Positions 6,777 to 14,788 of a stretch of DNA of 36,873 nt are shown here, piece after piece (within the stretch, counting starts at the first letter, position 1; each line of letters starts with the position of its first letter). The notes below the pieces were generated by a model. It did no database searches, was not told where the DNA came from, and saw only the letters and a program-made list of their open reading frames with translations. Source of the stretch: Patescibacteria group bacterium UBA1370 (lineage in GTDB: Bacteria; Patescibacteriota; Microgenomatia; UBA1400; PJMF01). The stretch lies in the NCBI GenBank assembly GCA_002306315.1, contig DBRK01000009.1:1-36873 (forward strand), in the 5' to 3' direction. The position numbers and the translations under genes are program-made.

Positions 6777-7796
6777 TTACTCATCAACCGGCGCTTGAGG
6801 AAAGAGAAAGGTGCTGTAAACCGTCCGGAGAATGATGTAAACCGGGATAGACAGCAAAGCGCCAATCACTCCGGCCACTTTCAAACCAATGATAATTACC
6901 AAAATTGCCGTCAGCGGATTGACGTTGGCGTTAGCGCTCATGACTTTGGGAACCAAAAAATTATTCTCCAACTGTTGAGTCAGGATATATAGCAGGGCAG
7001 TAATGCCTGCCATCAATGGCCCCAGGGTTACATAAGCCAGGAAAATTGCCGGAATTGATGACACAGTCGGACCGATGTTGGGTACGATCTCCAACAGACC
7101 CGCCAGGATTGCCAAGGGCATAGCATGCGGGATGGAGAGCAAAGTAAGCCCGGCGTAAATGATTGATCCTACTGCCAACATCAAAATCAGCTGTCCACGG
7201 ACCCAACCTCCCAGCTGTGTTTCGATCGAATCGATAAATTCCCTAGCCATCCGTAAGTGAGCGGGTTTTTTGCTGAACCAAGAAACCTTTTTGTAGAGAT
7301 CATCTCTTTCCAGCATTAAGTAGAAGGAAATCACAAACAGGGTAAACAGGGTAAAAATGCTGCTGAAAGCTGTGTTCACCATTTGGATCAGAAAACCCAC
7401 CGAAGAACCAACTTGTCCGGCTAAATTGCTGATCTCCTGTAAAGTGAAATTGAAGTTGCGGATTTCATCATCTAGCACCGGTAACTCAATTGCCCGGAGC
7501 AATTGATACAGCTCTTTGGCCAGCGGCGGCACCACAAAAGCCAAAAACACCGCCAGCATCAGCAGAAAAATCAGGTAGGCGAGAATGATGCTCGATAATT
7601 TGGGAATCTTCAAACGGTCTCTAAAAAAGTGAACCAAAGGATGAAGACCGACCATAACAATAAAAGCCATCAAAACCAATAAGACAATGCTTTTGATGTA
7701 AAAGAGAAAATAAAGTATCAACAGGATGAAGAGAATCTCCAATACGTTGATGGGATCTATGGCAATTGTGCGGCGGTTGGAAAATAGTGCTTTCAT
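6777..7796 (-). CDS. AI-2E family transporter (PerM/TqsA-like permease)
   Basis: The 339-residue polytopic protein has the family layout: paired N-terminal helices (VLEILFILLILYFLFYIKSI), a soluble segment in the middle, and a C-terminal part with PHAMPLAILAGLLEIVPNIG, a hallmark of the UPF0118 family (consensus ...E.IP.IGP), and PLTAILVIIIGLKVAG. Members export small molecules or ions (AI-2, Na+/H+); the substrate here is unknown. A TATACT box ends eight bases before the ATG, with TTGGTG 18 bases further upstream, so the start looks leaderless. Confidence 0.85.
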   Translation of the reverse strand: MKALFSNRRTIAIDPINVLEILFILLILYFLFYIKSIVLLVLMAFIVMVGLHPLVHFFRDRLKIPKLSSIILAYLIFLLMLAVFLAFVVPPLAKELYQLLRAIELPVLDDEIRNFNFTLQEISNLAGQVGSSVGFLIQMVNTAFSSIFTLFTLFVISFYLMLERDDLYKKVSWFSKKPAHLRMAREFIDSIETQLGGWVRGQLILMLAVGSIIYAGLTLLSIPHAMPLAILAGLLEIVPNIGPTVSSIPAIFLAYVTLGPLMAGITALLYILTQQLENNFLVPKVMSANANVNPLTAILVIIIGLKVAGVIGALLSIPVYIILRTVYSTFLFPQAPVDE

Positions 7797-7861
7797 TGCC
7801 AGTAAGTATATCAGTTTTAGTGCGCTGCCACCAACTGGTTAATGCCAATTAAATACCTTGT

Positions 7862-8860
7862 TTAAGGAAGGCCGATTTGGATTTTAGCAAACTTGAGCGC
7901 CTGTGTTTGCCAATCCGAAGTGCCAACGTCAAACCAAGTAATATCCTGCTGCTTCTTCCACCAAGTTATTTGCCGCTTGGCATAGGAAAATTCGCGCCGA
8001 CTCCACAGTTGCAAACAAGCTGTTGTTTCCAACTCGCCCTCCAGGTGAGCAGCCAGTTCGCGCACACCCAACGTGGAAAATGCCGGCAATTTGCGGTTTT
8101 CTGATCTGCTCAGTAGTTCGGCAACTTCATCTTCAGCGCCATGCGCAACTCTTTGGAGGACTCGGTCGGCAATTTTTTCTTTGAGATCCTCAGCTGACAA
8201 CTTTAGACCGATGTAAATATGCTTGATATTGTCTCTCGGAGTAGACTGACTAGTACTTTTTTTCATTTGCCCCCGGCTCTGCAACGAGTGAGCAATTTCC
8301 AAAGACCTCACCAGGCGGCGGGGATTGTTTCTGTCTGACTCATTCATTGCCGCCAAGCGGTCATTATCTACTTGGCTGAGCCAGTCCCTTAATTCGGCTG
8401 CACTTAGCTTCTCGGCTTTTTCTCTCAAAACCGAATCGGGAGGAATAATCAGCTCTTCATCATCGGAAAACAAATGCCGATGATAAAGTCCGGTGCCGCC
8501 CACAATCACCACCGGTTCATTTTTTTCTCTTGCCAAAGAAATAACCGCACCAGCTAATTCCTTAAAGTGGGCTACTGACCATTCTTCATCAGGCTCAATT
8601 ATAGAAATACCATGAAGCAAAATTTTGCCGTCATCAAAGAAAGCGTAAGGAAGGCGCTCGTCTGCGGCAGGATTAAATTCCTGGGGAATATCGGCACCGG
8701 TTAAAGTTTCCAAGCCGCGATATACCTGGCGGGAATCGGCGGAAATCACGTGAGCACGTTTGGATCCAACCATTTTTGCTAATTCTGCAGCTAGAAGCAG
8801 AGCCAGGCTGGTTTTGCCTACTGCCGTTGGCCCAACTACTGAAAAATAAGTTTGTTCCAT
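7862..8860 (-). CDS. miaA: tRNA dimethylallyltransferase
   Basis: 332 residues. P-loop GPTAVGKTSLALLLA at the N-terminus, ISADSRQVYRGLETLTGADIP next (DSxQVY motif), VVIVGGTGLYHRHLF, and a C-terminal RRQITWWKKQ-like segment (SYAKRQITWWKKQQ). The enzyme adds a dimethylallyl group to A37 of tRNAs reading UNN codons. It begins 26 bases after miaB; MiaB acts on the product, so the pair is a functional operon. Confidence 0.93.
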   Translation of the reverse strand: MEQTYFSVVGPTAVGKTSLALLLAAELAKMVGSKRAHVISADSRQVYRGLETLTGADIPQEFNPAADERLPYAFFDDGKILLHGISIIEPDEEWSVAHFKELAGAVISLAREKNEPVVIVGGTGLYHRHLFSDDEELIIPPDSVLREKAEKLSAAELRDWLSQVDNDRLAAMNESDRNNPRRLVRSLEIAHSLQSRGQMKKSTSQSTPRDNIKHIYIGLKLSAEDLKEKIADRVLQRVAHGAEDEVAELLSRSENRKLPAFSTLGVRELAAHLEGELETTACLQLWSRREFSYAKRQITWWKKQQDITWFDVGTSDWQTQALKFAKIQIGLP

Positions 8861-8886
8861 AATTTTGGCAGGAATGTCGTGGCGGC

Positions 8887-10050
8887 TTAAACTACGTGCG
8901 GCCGAACCGCCAGATTATCTTTGTTGATGATTTTATCAAGAATTTCCCAACGGCGCTTTTTTTCGGCATGAGAAACATCATCTTCGTAGATCCGCCAACT
9001 GGCCGTGCCTGGACGGGGAGAGTACATGGCTACAAAACCCAATTTCCAATTAATTTCCTTAGCCAGAGCAACTGATTCCTGGAATTCTTCCTCTGTTTCT
9101 CCGGGAAAACCGACGATGATGTCAGTGCCCAGGACGATTTCCGTATCTACTGCCCGGAGTTTTTCTACCACTTCAATATAGCGTTCCCGAGTGTATCCGC
9201 GGTTCATCCGATAGAGGACGCTGTTGCTGCCGGACTGAACCGGCAGGTGTATATAGCGGTCAATTTTTTTATTGGCACCAATTTCTTCTATCAGTTCATC
9301 ATGAAAGTCCCATGGATTGCTGGTCAAAAACCTAATGGTTTTTATCTGCTCACGCTCGGATATTTCCCTCAGCAGCTCCACAAAGGGCGGTGTAGACTCA
9401 GGTTTCAGGTATTGGCTCTGGTTGTCCGGCAAATCCTGGCGGGTGAAGTTTTTGTTTTCCATCATCAATTTGCGAAAACCGATGCCGACTTTTTCCAATC
9501 CCCAAGAGTTAACATTCATACCCAACAGGGTAATCTCTACATAGCCATTGGCAACCAATTGGTCAACTTCGGCCAAAATATCCTGGCGGGGACGCGACTG
9601 CTCCCGACCCCGCGAGTACGGAACAATGCAGTATGTGCAAAAAGAGTTGCAGCCGGTAGAGATAGGAATCCAGGCATGTTTGCGATCTTTGCGAACAGCA
9701 GAACTGTTGAAACCGACTTCATTAATTGGCAGAATTTCATCTACAGCCGGCAGCATTTCGTAAAGCTTATCGTTGCCGTGGTGGGTCATACAGCCGGTAA
9801 GGATGATCTTAGGCCTCTTTTTGCCTGCCTCGTTGAAATAAACAACCACGTTATGCAGAAATCCCCGCGCCCGATCCTCAGCACTTTGACGGACGGCACA
9901 GGTGTTAATCACCAGTTCATCACACTGGCGCCAATCCGATGCTTCCTGATAGCCGCGGGCTTCATAATCTCCGGCAATCCGTTCCGAGTCGCTTTTGTTG
10001 GACTGGCAACCAAAAGTGTGAATATAGTATGTCTGAGGTGCTGATATCAT
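8887..10050 (-). CDS. miaB: tRNA-2-methylthio-N6-dimethylallyladenosine synthase, lacking TRAM
   Basis: The N-terminal MTTase domain carries three cluster cysteines (TFGCQSNKSDSE, VINTCAVRQ, ILTGCMTHHG); the radical SAM domain has GCNSFCTYCIVPYSRGRE (CxxxCxxC). The enzyme methylthiolates i6A37 after MiaA. The protein is 387 residues and stops right after KKRRWEILDKI, where the TRAM RNA-binding domain of normal MiaB (about 440 residues) would begin. The start is placed at 10050 (MISAPQTYYI): TACAAT ends eight bases before it, and the longer TTG start at 10068 would contain the -10 box. Confidence 0.9.
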   Translation of the reverse strand: MISAPQTYYIHTFGCQSNKSDSERIAGDYEARGYQEASDWRQCDELVINTCAVRQSAEDRARGFLHNVVVYFNEAGKKRPKIILTGCMTHHGNDKLYEMLPAVDEILPINEVGFNSSAVRKDRKHAWIPISTGCNSFCTYCIVPYSRGREQSRPRQDILAEVDQLVANGYVEITLLGMNVNSWGLEKVGIGFRKLMMENKNFTRQDLPDNQSQYLKPESTPPFVELLREISEREQIKTIRFLTSNPWDFHDELIEEIGANKKIDRYIHLPVQSGSNSVLYRMNRGYTRERYIEVVEKLRAVDTEIVLGTDIIVGFPGETEEEFQESVALAKEINWKLGFVAMYSPRPGTASWRIYEDDVSHAEKKRRWEILDKIINKDNLAVRPHVV

Positions 10051-10102
10051 CGGGCTGTATTGTAACAAAAGAAAGTAAGCTGGCGCAGTCTGGCAGCGAT
10101 TT

Positions 10103-10801
10103 TCAAGAAGATACCGTCTCTTCAGAGATTGACTGGGTTGTTTGTTGCTGGACGGCGCGGCTGGAGCGATACTTCTTTACCAAGGACAAGATCAACACTG
10201 CAAAGAGAACGCCCATAACTACTGCCCATCTGCGGTTGTAGAAAGAGACGTGCATGAAGAGAATAAACAGAATTACATAGGTCAGCCTGTGGATGGTGTT
10301 GCGAATCTGCCCCAGCAATTTAAAAGAAATATCATTTGAAGTTATCCAGAGCGGAAAAAGCATAATAAAGGCAGTGATGCCAAAATAATGGCCGGGTTCC
10401 AGGTTAAGTTTTGAAACCGCCAGCTGACCGGTCAAACCCCGGGGCAATAAAAACACAAAACCCAAGTGCACAAACACCAACAAAAACATCAAAATCCCTA
10501 GATGCCGGCGAAAAATAGTCAGGATTCTGGCAATCGGCATAGTGTACTCAGGCAAGAACTGCAACCGCTTTATAATTCCTGGCAGTAGCGTCAAAATGTA
10601 TAAAGTTAAAGCCCCGGAACCGAACCAGGTACCCACCGTGTAAAGCCAAGCAAAATTTCCTGAAAAATCATTGAACAACATGTAGCCGCCAGCACCCCAA
10701 ATAAAAATGGTTGAGATCTCAGCCACTTCAAAAAGTTTGATGATCAATAGCCGATGTTTGGCAAATAAAGGAACAAGCCTCTTCTGCAAAAAAGTTGCCA
10801 T
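10103..10801 (-). CDS. Ferric-reductase-like / MsrQ-like haem membrane protein
   Basis: About 232 residues with six or seven hydrophobic segments. Histidines lie in positions typical of the ferric reductase-like transmembrane domain: RRHLGILMFLLVFVHLGFV, LEPGHYFGITAFI and NTIHRLTYVILFILFMHVSF. Such domains hold b-type haem and pass electrons across the membrane. There is no FAD or NAD domain, as in YedZ/MsrQ. No MsrP-like partner is in the window. A TATACT box ends six bases before the ATG at 10801, so that start is used and it is probably leaderless; an upstream start at 10861 would lie before the promoter. Confidence 0.65.
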   Translation of the reverse strand: MATFLQKRLVPLFAKHRLLIIKLFEVAEISTIFIWGAGGYMLFNDFSGNFAWLYTVGTWFGSGALTLYILTLLPGIIKRLQFLPEYTMPIARILTIFRRHLGILMFLLVFVHLGFVFLLPRGLTGQLAVSKLNLEPGHYFGITAFIMLFPLWITSNDISFKLLGQIRNTIHRLTYVILFILFMHVSFYNRRWAVVMGVLFAVLILSLVKKYRSSRAVQQQTTQSISEETVSS

Positions 10802-10880
10802 GAATGTAGTATAAACCTTTTTTTGTGATGTACAGCACACAATTTGGGCTGATGTGACCACAAAAGCAATGCTGCTGATG

Positions 10881-10954
10881 AGGCGCAGACGGGATTCGAA
10901 CCCGTGAACTGAGGTTTTGCAGACCTAGCCATTAGACCACTCTGGTACTGCGCC
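10881..10954 (-). tRNA. tRNA-Cys (GCA)
   Basis: 74 bases. Acceptor GGCGCAG pairs with CTGCGCC and is followed by discriminator T. The anticodon loop is CTGCAAA with anticodon GCA, and the T arm has ACGGGTTCGAATCCCGT. No CCA is encoded, so it must be added enzymatically. Confidence 0.93.
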
Positions 10955-11025
10955 GGGAACATGCCCATTATACCTCATCGCCTCATTGTCCAGGCTAGCA
11001 ATCACTTATAACTTGTGCGGGGAAC

Positions 11026-11844
11026 CTAAATCTTTTTTATCTCAAACTCGGTGCCGCCCACTGGATGCCCAAAGCGCTCGGCAGCTGGTTTTTCCGACAT
11101 TTTGTGAACTCTGAGGAAAAGCTCTATGAAGGGATCGTCATAGCCGGAGGAACCGGCGTTGACCGCCAGCACACCCCGATCCACTTGAAACCCGCCCACC
11201 GAAATCACGCCCAGCATACTGACACCATTAAGAATCACCAATACCTGTTGGCCTGGCTGGAGGTCCATCTTTTTCAAATCAGACATACGCATAGTGGTTT
11301 TGATATTGCCAAAACCATCTGTCCAGCAAACTTGGTTATGGGGTAGTTCCGGGATAGATTGCGGATCAAGTTCTTTACCAATGTTTTCGTAGTTGCCGTT
11401 GATGACTTCTGCGACAATTCTGGGGAAAAAATCGCGAGATCGGAATTGAGAGCCTTCTGCCGGGCAATTCACTTCCCGGTACTCAACGACCTCATCCCTG
11501 ACAAATCCATAAGCATACTCTGACCAGACATTGAGGATCTCCACGCCGTTTTTGAGTTTGACATACTTAAGACCATGGTCACGGTTGTTTTTTCTTGCCT
11601 TGTCGCTGCTGCGGCGCGGGGCGCAATTGCCATAAATCACCATCCGGCCGTCAAAAGGCGCTAATGCCAGTTGTCCGGTGACAAAACCCAGCGCCATCGT
11701 ATCCAGAGGGGGAACTGAAGTTTCGTGCAGCATTACCTGATTGGGATTATTCAAATACTGATAGAGGCGAGTGGCGATCTCAGCAAATTCCAAACCACCG
11801 GCTTTGTAGTCATCGAGATGATGAAGGAGAATTGGTTGCGGCAT
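11026..11844 (-). CDS. SAM hydroxide adenosyltransferase-like protein (DUF62 / chlorinase-fluorinase superfamily)
   Basis: 272 residues. The C-terminal half carries VCWTDGFGNIKTTM, like the D-FGN-(I/L)-T motif of the family, then a beta-rich domain (VLVILNGVSMLGVI, NAGSSGYDDPF). The N-terminal half (HLDDYKAGGLEFAEIA, LALAPFDGRMVIYGNCAPR) fits less clearly. Family members hydrolyse S-adenosylmethionine to adenosine and methionine. AAAGGGA lies six bases upstream of the ATG. The gene is divergent from trigger factor. Confidence 0.55.
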   Translation of the reverse strand: MPQPILLHHLDDYKAGGLEFAEIATRLYQYLNNPNQVMLHETSVPPLDTMALGFVTGQLALAPFDGRMVIYGNCAPRRSSDKARKNNRDHGLKYVKLKNGVEILNVWSEYAYGFVRDEVVEYREVNCPAEGSQFRSRDFFPRIVAEVINGNYENIGKELDPQSIPELPHNQVCWTDGFGNIKTTMRMSDLKKMDLQPGQQVLVILNGVSMLGVISVGGFQVDRGVLAVNAGSSGYDDPFIELFLRVHKMSEKPAAERFGHPVGGTEFEIKKI

Positions 11845-11910
11845 ACAGTCCCTTTAGAATTTTTTTGTGAGAACAGGCACAATTGTAACAGAAACCAAGA
11901 AATGAAAACA

Positions 11911-11922
11911 CGCAATATTGCG
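11911..11922. promoter_or_regulatory. Perfect palindrome CGCAATATTGCG in a divergent promoter region
   Basis: A 12-base perfect palindrome lies between the leftward DUF62-like gene and the rightward trigger factor gene, 19 bases before the tig -35 box. Candidate operator by symmetry and position only. Confidence 0.3.
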
Positions 11923-11941
11923 CCGTGAGAAGGTCCTGGAT

Positions 11942-11970
11942 TTGTGAAAAGCCTTTCTCAAGTATATAAT
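11942..11970 (+). promoter_or_regulatory. Promoter of trigger factor gene, leaderless
   Basis: TTGTGA (11942-11947), 17-base spacer, TATAAT (11965-11970). The ATG at 11980 is nine bases after the -10 box, so the message should begin at or next to the start codon. Confidence 0.65.
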
Positions 11971-11979
11971 GCACCAGTT

Positions 11980-13017
11980 ATGAACGACCAGACAAAAAAA
12001 TCAGCAGCAAATAATTCAGCTAAAACTGACAAAAAAAGCAAAAAGGCTGATAAAAATAACCCGATAGCACCTAACACCATTCTGACAATCACAATTCCGG
12101 CAGCCGAAGCAGAGGTAGCTTACAAAAAAGCTCTGAATCAGCTCAAGCAGAACGTCACCATCCCCGGTTTTCGCAAAGGTCAAGCACCTACTAAATTGGC
12201 AGAGGAAAAGATCGGTGAAGCCGAACTGATCGACCAAGCTTTGCAAATGACCGTACCGGACAAATATCACGAAGCCATACAGAAAGAAAAGAAACAACCT
12301 TTGACCCATCCTGAATTCAAGCCCATTGAATTAAAGCGCGGCCAAGACTGGGTGTTGGAAGCCCACATCGCTGAGGCTCCACAAGTCAATCTCAAAGGCT
12401 ACAAAGAAGCGGTTAAAGCCGCCAAAAAGGAAGCCAAGAAACATCTTGATGAGCAACTTGAGCAGACAAAAAAAGCTATGAAAAAAGCCTCTCAAGAGGC
12501 TAAAAAAGCCAAAAAGGACAGTGGCCAAAGCACCGGCGACACTCACGAACATGACGCTCATAACCATGATCATGTCCCTCCGGAACCAACCCCGGAGCAG
12601 ATCGAGGAGCACCAATTACAACATATCTATCAAGCACTGATTGAAAAATCCGGACCGGCTATCCCCGAGCTTCTCCTCAAAGAAGAAGTCCGCTATGACC
12701 TAAACCAATTGGCTCAACGCCTGGAAAGCATGAATTTTTCTATCGAGCTTTTCCTCAAGCAGCGGGGTATGACTTTCGACCAGCTATCCGGGCAGTTGGC
12801 TGCCGAAGCCCTAGGCAGACTCCAGCTTACTTTTGTCCTCAATGCGATTGCAGAAGAGACTAAACTAGCTGTTGAAGAGAAAGAAATCGACGAACAGGTA
12901 GATAAAATTGAAGACGCCAAGCTTCGCGAAGAACAACGGCAAAACCAGGAGTATCGAGCTCTACTGCGTCAAACACTCAAACGCCGCAAGGTTGTTGATT
13001 ATCTGCTCAAGGTGTAA
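11980..13017 (+). CDS. tig: Trigger factor without a prolyl-isomerase domain
   Basis: 345 residues. The ribosome-binding domain is clear (TITIPAAEAEVAYKKAL, then the signature NVTIPGFRKGQAPTKLAEE). The FKBP-type PPIase domain is absent. In its place is a Lys/Ala-rich helical linker (about residues 135-175) and a histidine-rich loop (THEHDAHNHDHVPPEP), leading into the C-terminal chaperone domain (residues about 205-345). It binds nascent chains at the ribosome exit. The start is at 11980 because a GTG at 11944 would lie inside the promoter. Confidence 0.85.
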   Translation: MNDQTKKSAANNSAKTDKKSKKADKNNPIAPNTILTITIPAAEAEVAYKKALNQLKQNVTIPGFRKGQAPTKLAEEKIGEAELIDQALQMTVPDKYHEAIQKEKKQPLTHPEFKPIELKRGQDWVLEAHIAEAPQVNLKGYKEAVKAAKKEAKKHLDEQLEQTKKAMKKASQEAKKAKKDSGQSTGDTHEHDAHNHDHVPPEPTPEQIEEHQLQHIYQALIEKSGPAIPELLLKEEVRYDLNQLAQRLESMNFSIELFLKQRGMTFDQLSGQLAAEALGRLQLTFVLNAIAEETKLAVEEKEIDEQVDKIEDAKLREEQRQNQEYRALLRQTLKRRKVVDYLLKV

Positions 13018-13059
13018 TTTTGTCCGCAAATAGCGCGCTGCATCCACTTCAATGCCAGA

Positions 13060-13088
13060 TTGACTTTTATATCTGGTAATCCTATAAT
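13060..13088 (+). promoter_or_regulatory. Near-consensus sigma-70 promoter
   Basis: TTGACT (13060-13065), 17-base spacer, TATAAT (13083-13088). An inverted repeat CCAGAT (13055-13060) / ATCTGG (13071-13076) overlaps the -35 box and spacer. Drives the DUF5660-like gene, with a leader of about 35 bases. Confidence 0.7.
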
Positions 13089-13129
13089 TACGTAACTTTT
13101 TTCACGCAACTGCCCTTCGGCATGAACAT

Positions 13130-13798
13130 ATGAGCGACAACGGACAGAAAAACCAGTCGAGAAAAACGAGGCGGGGACAAACTACCAATCCCTTTGCTCG
13201 TGCTTTGGCGGAAACCGAAAAGTCGACCTATAACAATCAGCAATCATTGCCGAATGATATCTTTTCTGAGGCACTTGCCAGGAGTGGCGCCGGTGTGGAC
13301 GACTCTTTCGGCGCAGACGATGAATTTTGGCAAAAACAGCAACTTGAGGAGCTGGAAAAGCAAAAACGCCGTGAGGCATTGCGCAAAAAGCTTCATGACC
13401 AGGTCAACCCTGTAGACAACCAGGATTTATTTAATGCCCGTGAGCAGCAAGTCAAAAAGGAAATTGACGAGTTGCGCAAAGAACTCAAGCTGCTTGCTCA
13501 AGAAATTTCCAAATTTCACAAAGAGGTTGAAGTAGCTGTCATGGGGGACGTGGTTAATCCTGGCCAAGATGGCACCTACTATGTCAACTTTTTCCAACAG
13601 CTGCGGGCTTTTATCCTGATGCTGAGGCAAAAAATCCACAGCGCCCGCACCTGGGCGACACAGTTTCAAAACAAGAAAAGCAAAAAGGCCCGACGTGGTG
13701 GACTAATGAGCCTTGAGGGCAAGGACAGCCACGAACAAACCAAGACTATTTTTGACATGATGCACCATGAGGTCAGTAACGCCAGGGCAGGAGGGTGA
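13130..13798 (+). CDS. DUF5660-like coiled-coil protein
   Basis: 222 residues, hydrophilic. A disordered basic N-terminus (NQSRKTRRGQTTNPFARAL) is followed by a long charged helix (about residues 70-135, EKQKRREALRKKL, KKEIDELRKELKLLAQEI) and a conserved-looking core GDVVNPGQDGTYYVNFFQQL then LRQKIHSARTWATQF. This resembles DUF5660, which I associate with CPR bacteria; no function is known. It is probably cytoplasmic. No clear ribosome binding site precedes the ATG. It overlaps the next gene at TGATG. Confidence 0.6.
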   Translation: MSDNGQKNQSRKTRRGQTTNPFARALAETEKSTYNNQQSLPNDIFSEALARSGAGVDDSFGADDEFWQKQQLEELEKQKRREALRKKLHDQVNPVDNQDLFNAREQQVKKEIDELRKELKLLAQEISKFHKEVEVAVMGDVVNPGQDGTYYVNFFQQLRAFILMLRQKIHSARTWATQFQNKKSKKARRGGLMSLEGKDSHEQTKTIFDMMHHEVSNARAGG

Positions 13799-14157
13799 TG
13801 GGAAGTCCTGAGGCGGAAATTCACCAACCTCGTGATACATTTTTAGACGCTTTCCGAGATCTTGATAACAACATTACCTTGATAGAGCTGTACCAACTTC
13901 GTTATCAGGACACAAGTCAATCCAGCTTAAGCTCCTCATTAGCTGAGCTTCATAAATTATTTTGGGAACTTCCAGAACCCGTTAGAAAAGAGATCATTTC
14001 AACTATAGGGGCTTTATCAAAAAACAGCACAGGCTTTAGGACGGTTGGAGATGTTCGCAGAGCCAACAGACAACAAGCGACTAATGTCAGAGGAATCAAC
14101 CAATCAAGGAAAGATACTAGTCAACGAGCTCAACTTATTGAGCGGTTGTTTTTTTAA
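13798..14157 (+). CDS. Hypothetical protein coupled to the DUF5660-like gene
   Basis: 119 residues, no family recognised. Helical with an acidic start and a basic Gln/Arg-rich end (VRRANRQQATNVRG, KDTSQRAQLIERLFF). The ATG at 13798 overlaps the previous stop (TGATG), with AGGAGG just upstream; an adjacent GTG at 13795 is possible. Translational coupling suggests that the two proteins work together. Confidence 0.5.
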   Translation: MGSPEAEIHQPRDTFLDAFRDLDNNITLIELYQLRYQDTSQSSLSSSLAELHKLFWELPEPVRKEIISTIGALSKNSTGFRTVGDVRRANRQQATNVRGINQSRKDTSQRAQLIERLFF

Positions 14158-14188
14158 CAAATAACTACCCAATTCCGCCATTCCTTGT

Positions 14189-14194
14189 TATAAT
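14189..14194 (+). promoter_or_regulatory. TATAAT -10 box for tRNA-Val
   Basis: Consensus -10 box 16 bases before the tRNA. The -35 region is weak. Confidence 0.5.
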
Positions 14195-14210
14195 GCACTC
14201 CTCAAGATAA

Positions 14211-14284
14211 GAACTCGTAGCTCAGTTGGTTAGAGCGCTTCGTTGACATCGAAGAGGTCAGAGGTTCGAGTCCTCTCGAGTTCA
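14211..14284 (+). tRNA. tRNA-Val (GAC)
   Basis: 74 bases. Acceptor GAACTCG pairs with CGAGTTC with discriminator A. The anticodon stem CTTCG/CGAAG encloses TTGACAT, giving anticodon GAC. The T arm is AGAGGTTCGAGTCCTCT. No CCA is encoded. Confidence 0.93.
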
Positions 14285-14313
14285 CATCTATTTTCAATCT
14301 TCCACTTTAGGAA

Positions 14314-14589
14314 TCATTGCTTAGCTTCGCATTTGATCACGAAGTAGTCTAAACTGCTTTCCACTAGTGAGTAGCTTTTATCACCTTTCTTGTTTAATCC
14401 ATTGAGAAGTCTTTCAATTCTTCTTCTGCCCACGGTCTTTTCTCTCCACAGTACAATCTTGTAGGTTTTACCAGGCTCCATTTCTTGGCATATTTCCTGA
14501 ATATCCACAAAATATTTAGTAGATACAGTGTTATCTATTCCGGATTCTCCTGATACTCCTTGTCCAAAACCAGTTTCTGTCTCATTCAT
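14314..14589 (-). CDS. Hypothetical 91-residue protein
   Basis: No family recognised. The N-terminus is Gly/Ser/Glu-rich; the rest alternates beta and helix (EPGKTYKIVLWREK, GRRRIERLLNGLNKKG, LDYFVIKCEAKQ), a compact domain with a basic helix. GAGAAAG-like purines precede the ATG, and TATAAT-like boxes lie further upstream on the reverse strand near 14607-14640. The gene is converging with tRNA-Val. Confidence 0.45.
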   Translation of the reverse strand: MNETETGFGQGVSGESGIDNTVSTKYFVDIQEICQEMEPGKTYKIVLWREKTVGRRRIERLLNGLNKKGDKSYSLVESSLDYFVIKCEAKQ

Positions 14590-14716
14590 ATCTTCTTTCT
14601 CATGAGCCCAGTATTATATACTAACTATTATAAAATATGTCAGACCAGCATTCTCTCCCTATCCGCCTCAAGTGAAATCTGATATAATAACTGTTCTGAA
14701 AAATGGAGTTGTGGCT

Positions 14717-14744
14717 TTGTCATCAGACTAAAATACGCTATAAT
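14717..14744 (+). promoter_or_regulatory. Promoter of the infC-rpmI-rplT operon
   Basis: TTGTCA (14717-14722), 16-base spacer, TATAAT (14739-14744). It leaves a leader of about 35-40 bases before infC. A second TATAAT lies near 14683-14688. Confidence 0.65.
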
Positions 14745-14788
14745 TCCATCCGTTCAACCGTATCATAGCGAAAGGATAGTACCAACAA

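Noticed and set aside
9247..10044. 265-residue open frame on the + strand
   Set aside because: It is antisense to miaB, which has clear catalytic motifs; the frame has no recognisable domain.
11944..11979. Longer trigger factor start at GTG 11944
   Set aside because: It lies inside the TTGTGA-17-TATAAT promoter; ATG 11980 fits better.
14734..14770. CGCTAT/ATAGCG repeat around the infC -10 box
   Set aside because: Six-base arms 25 bases apart are likely by chance.
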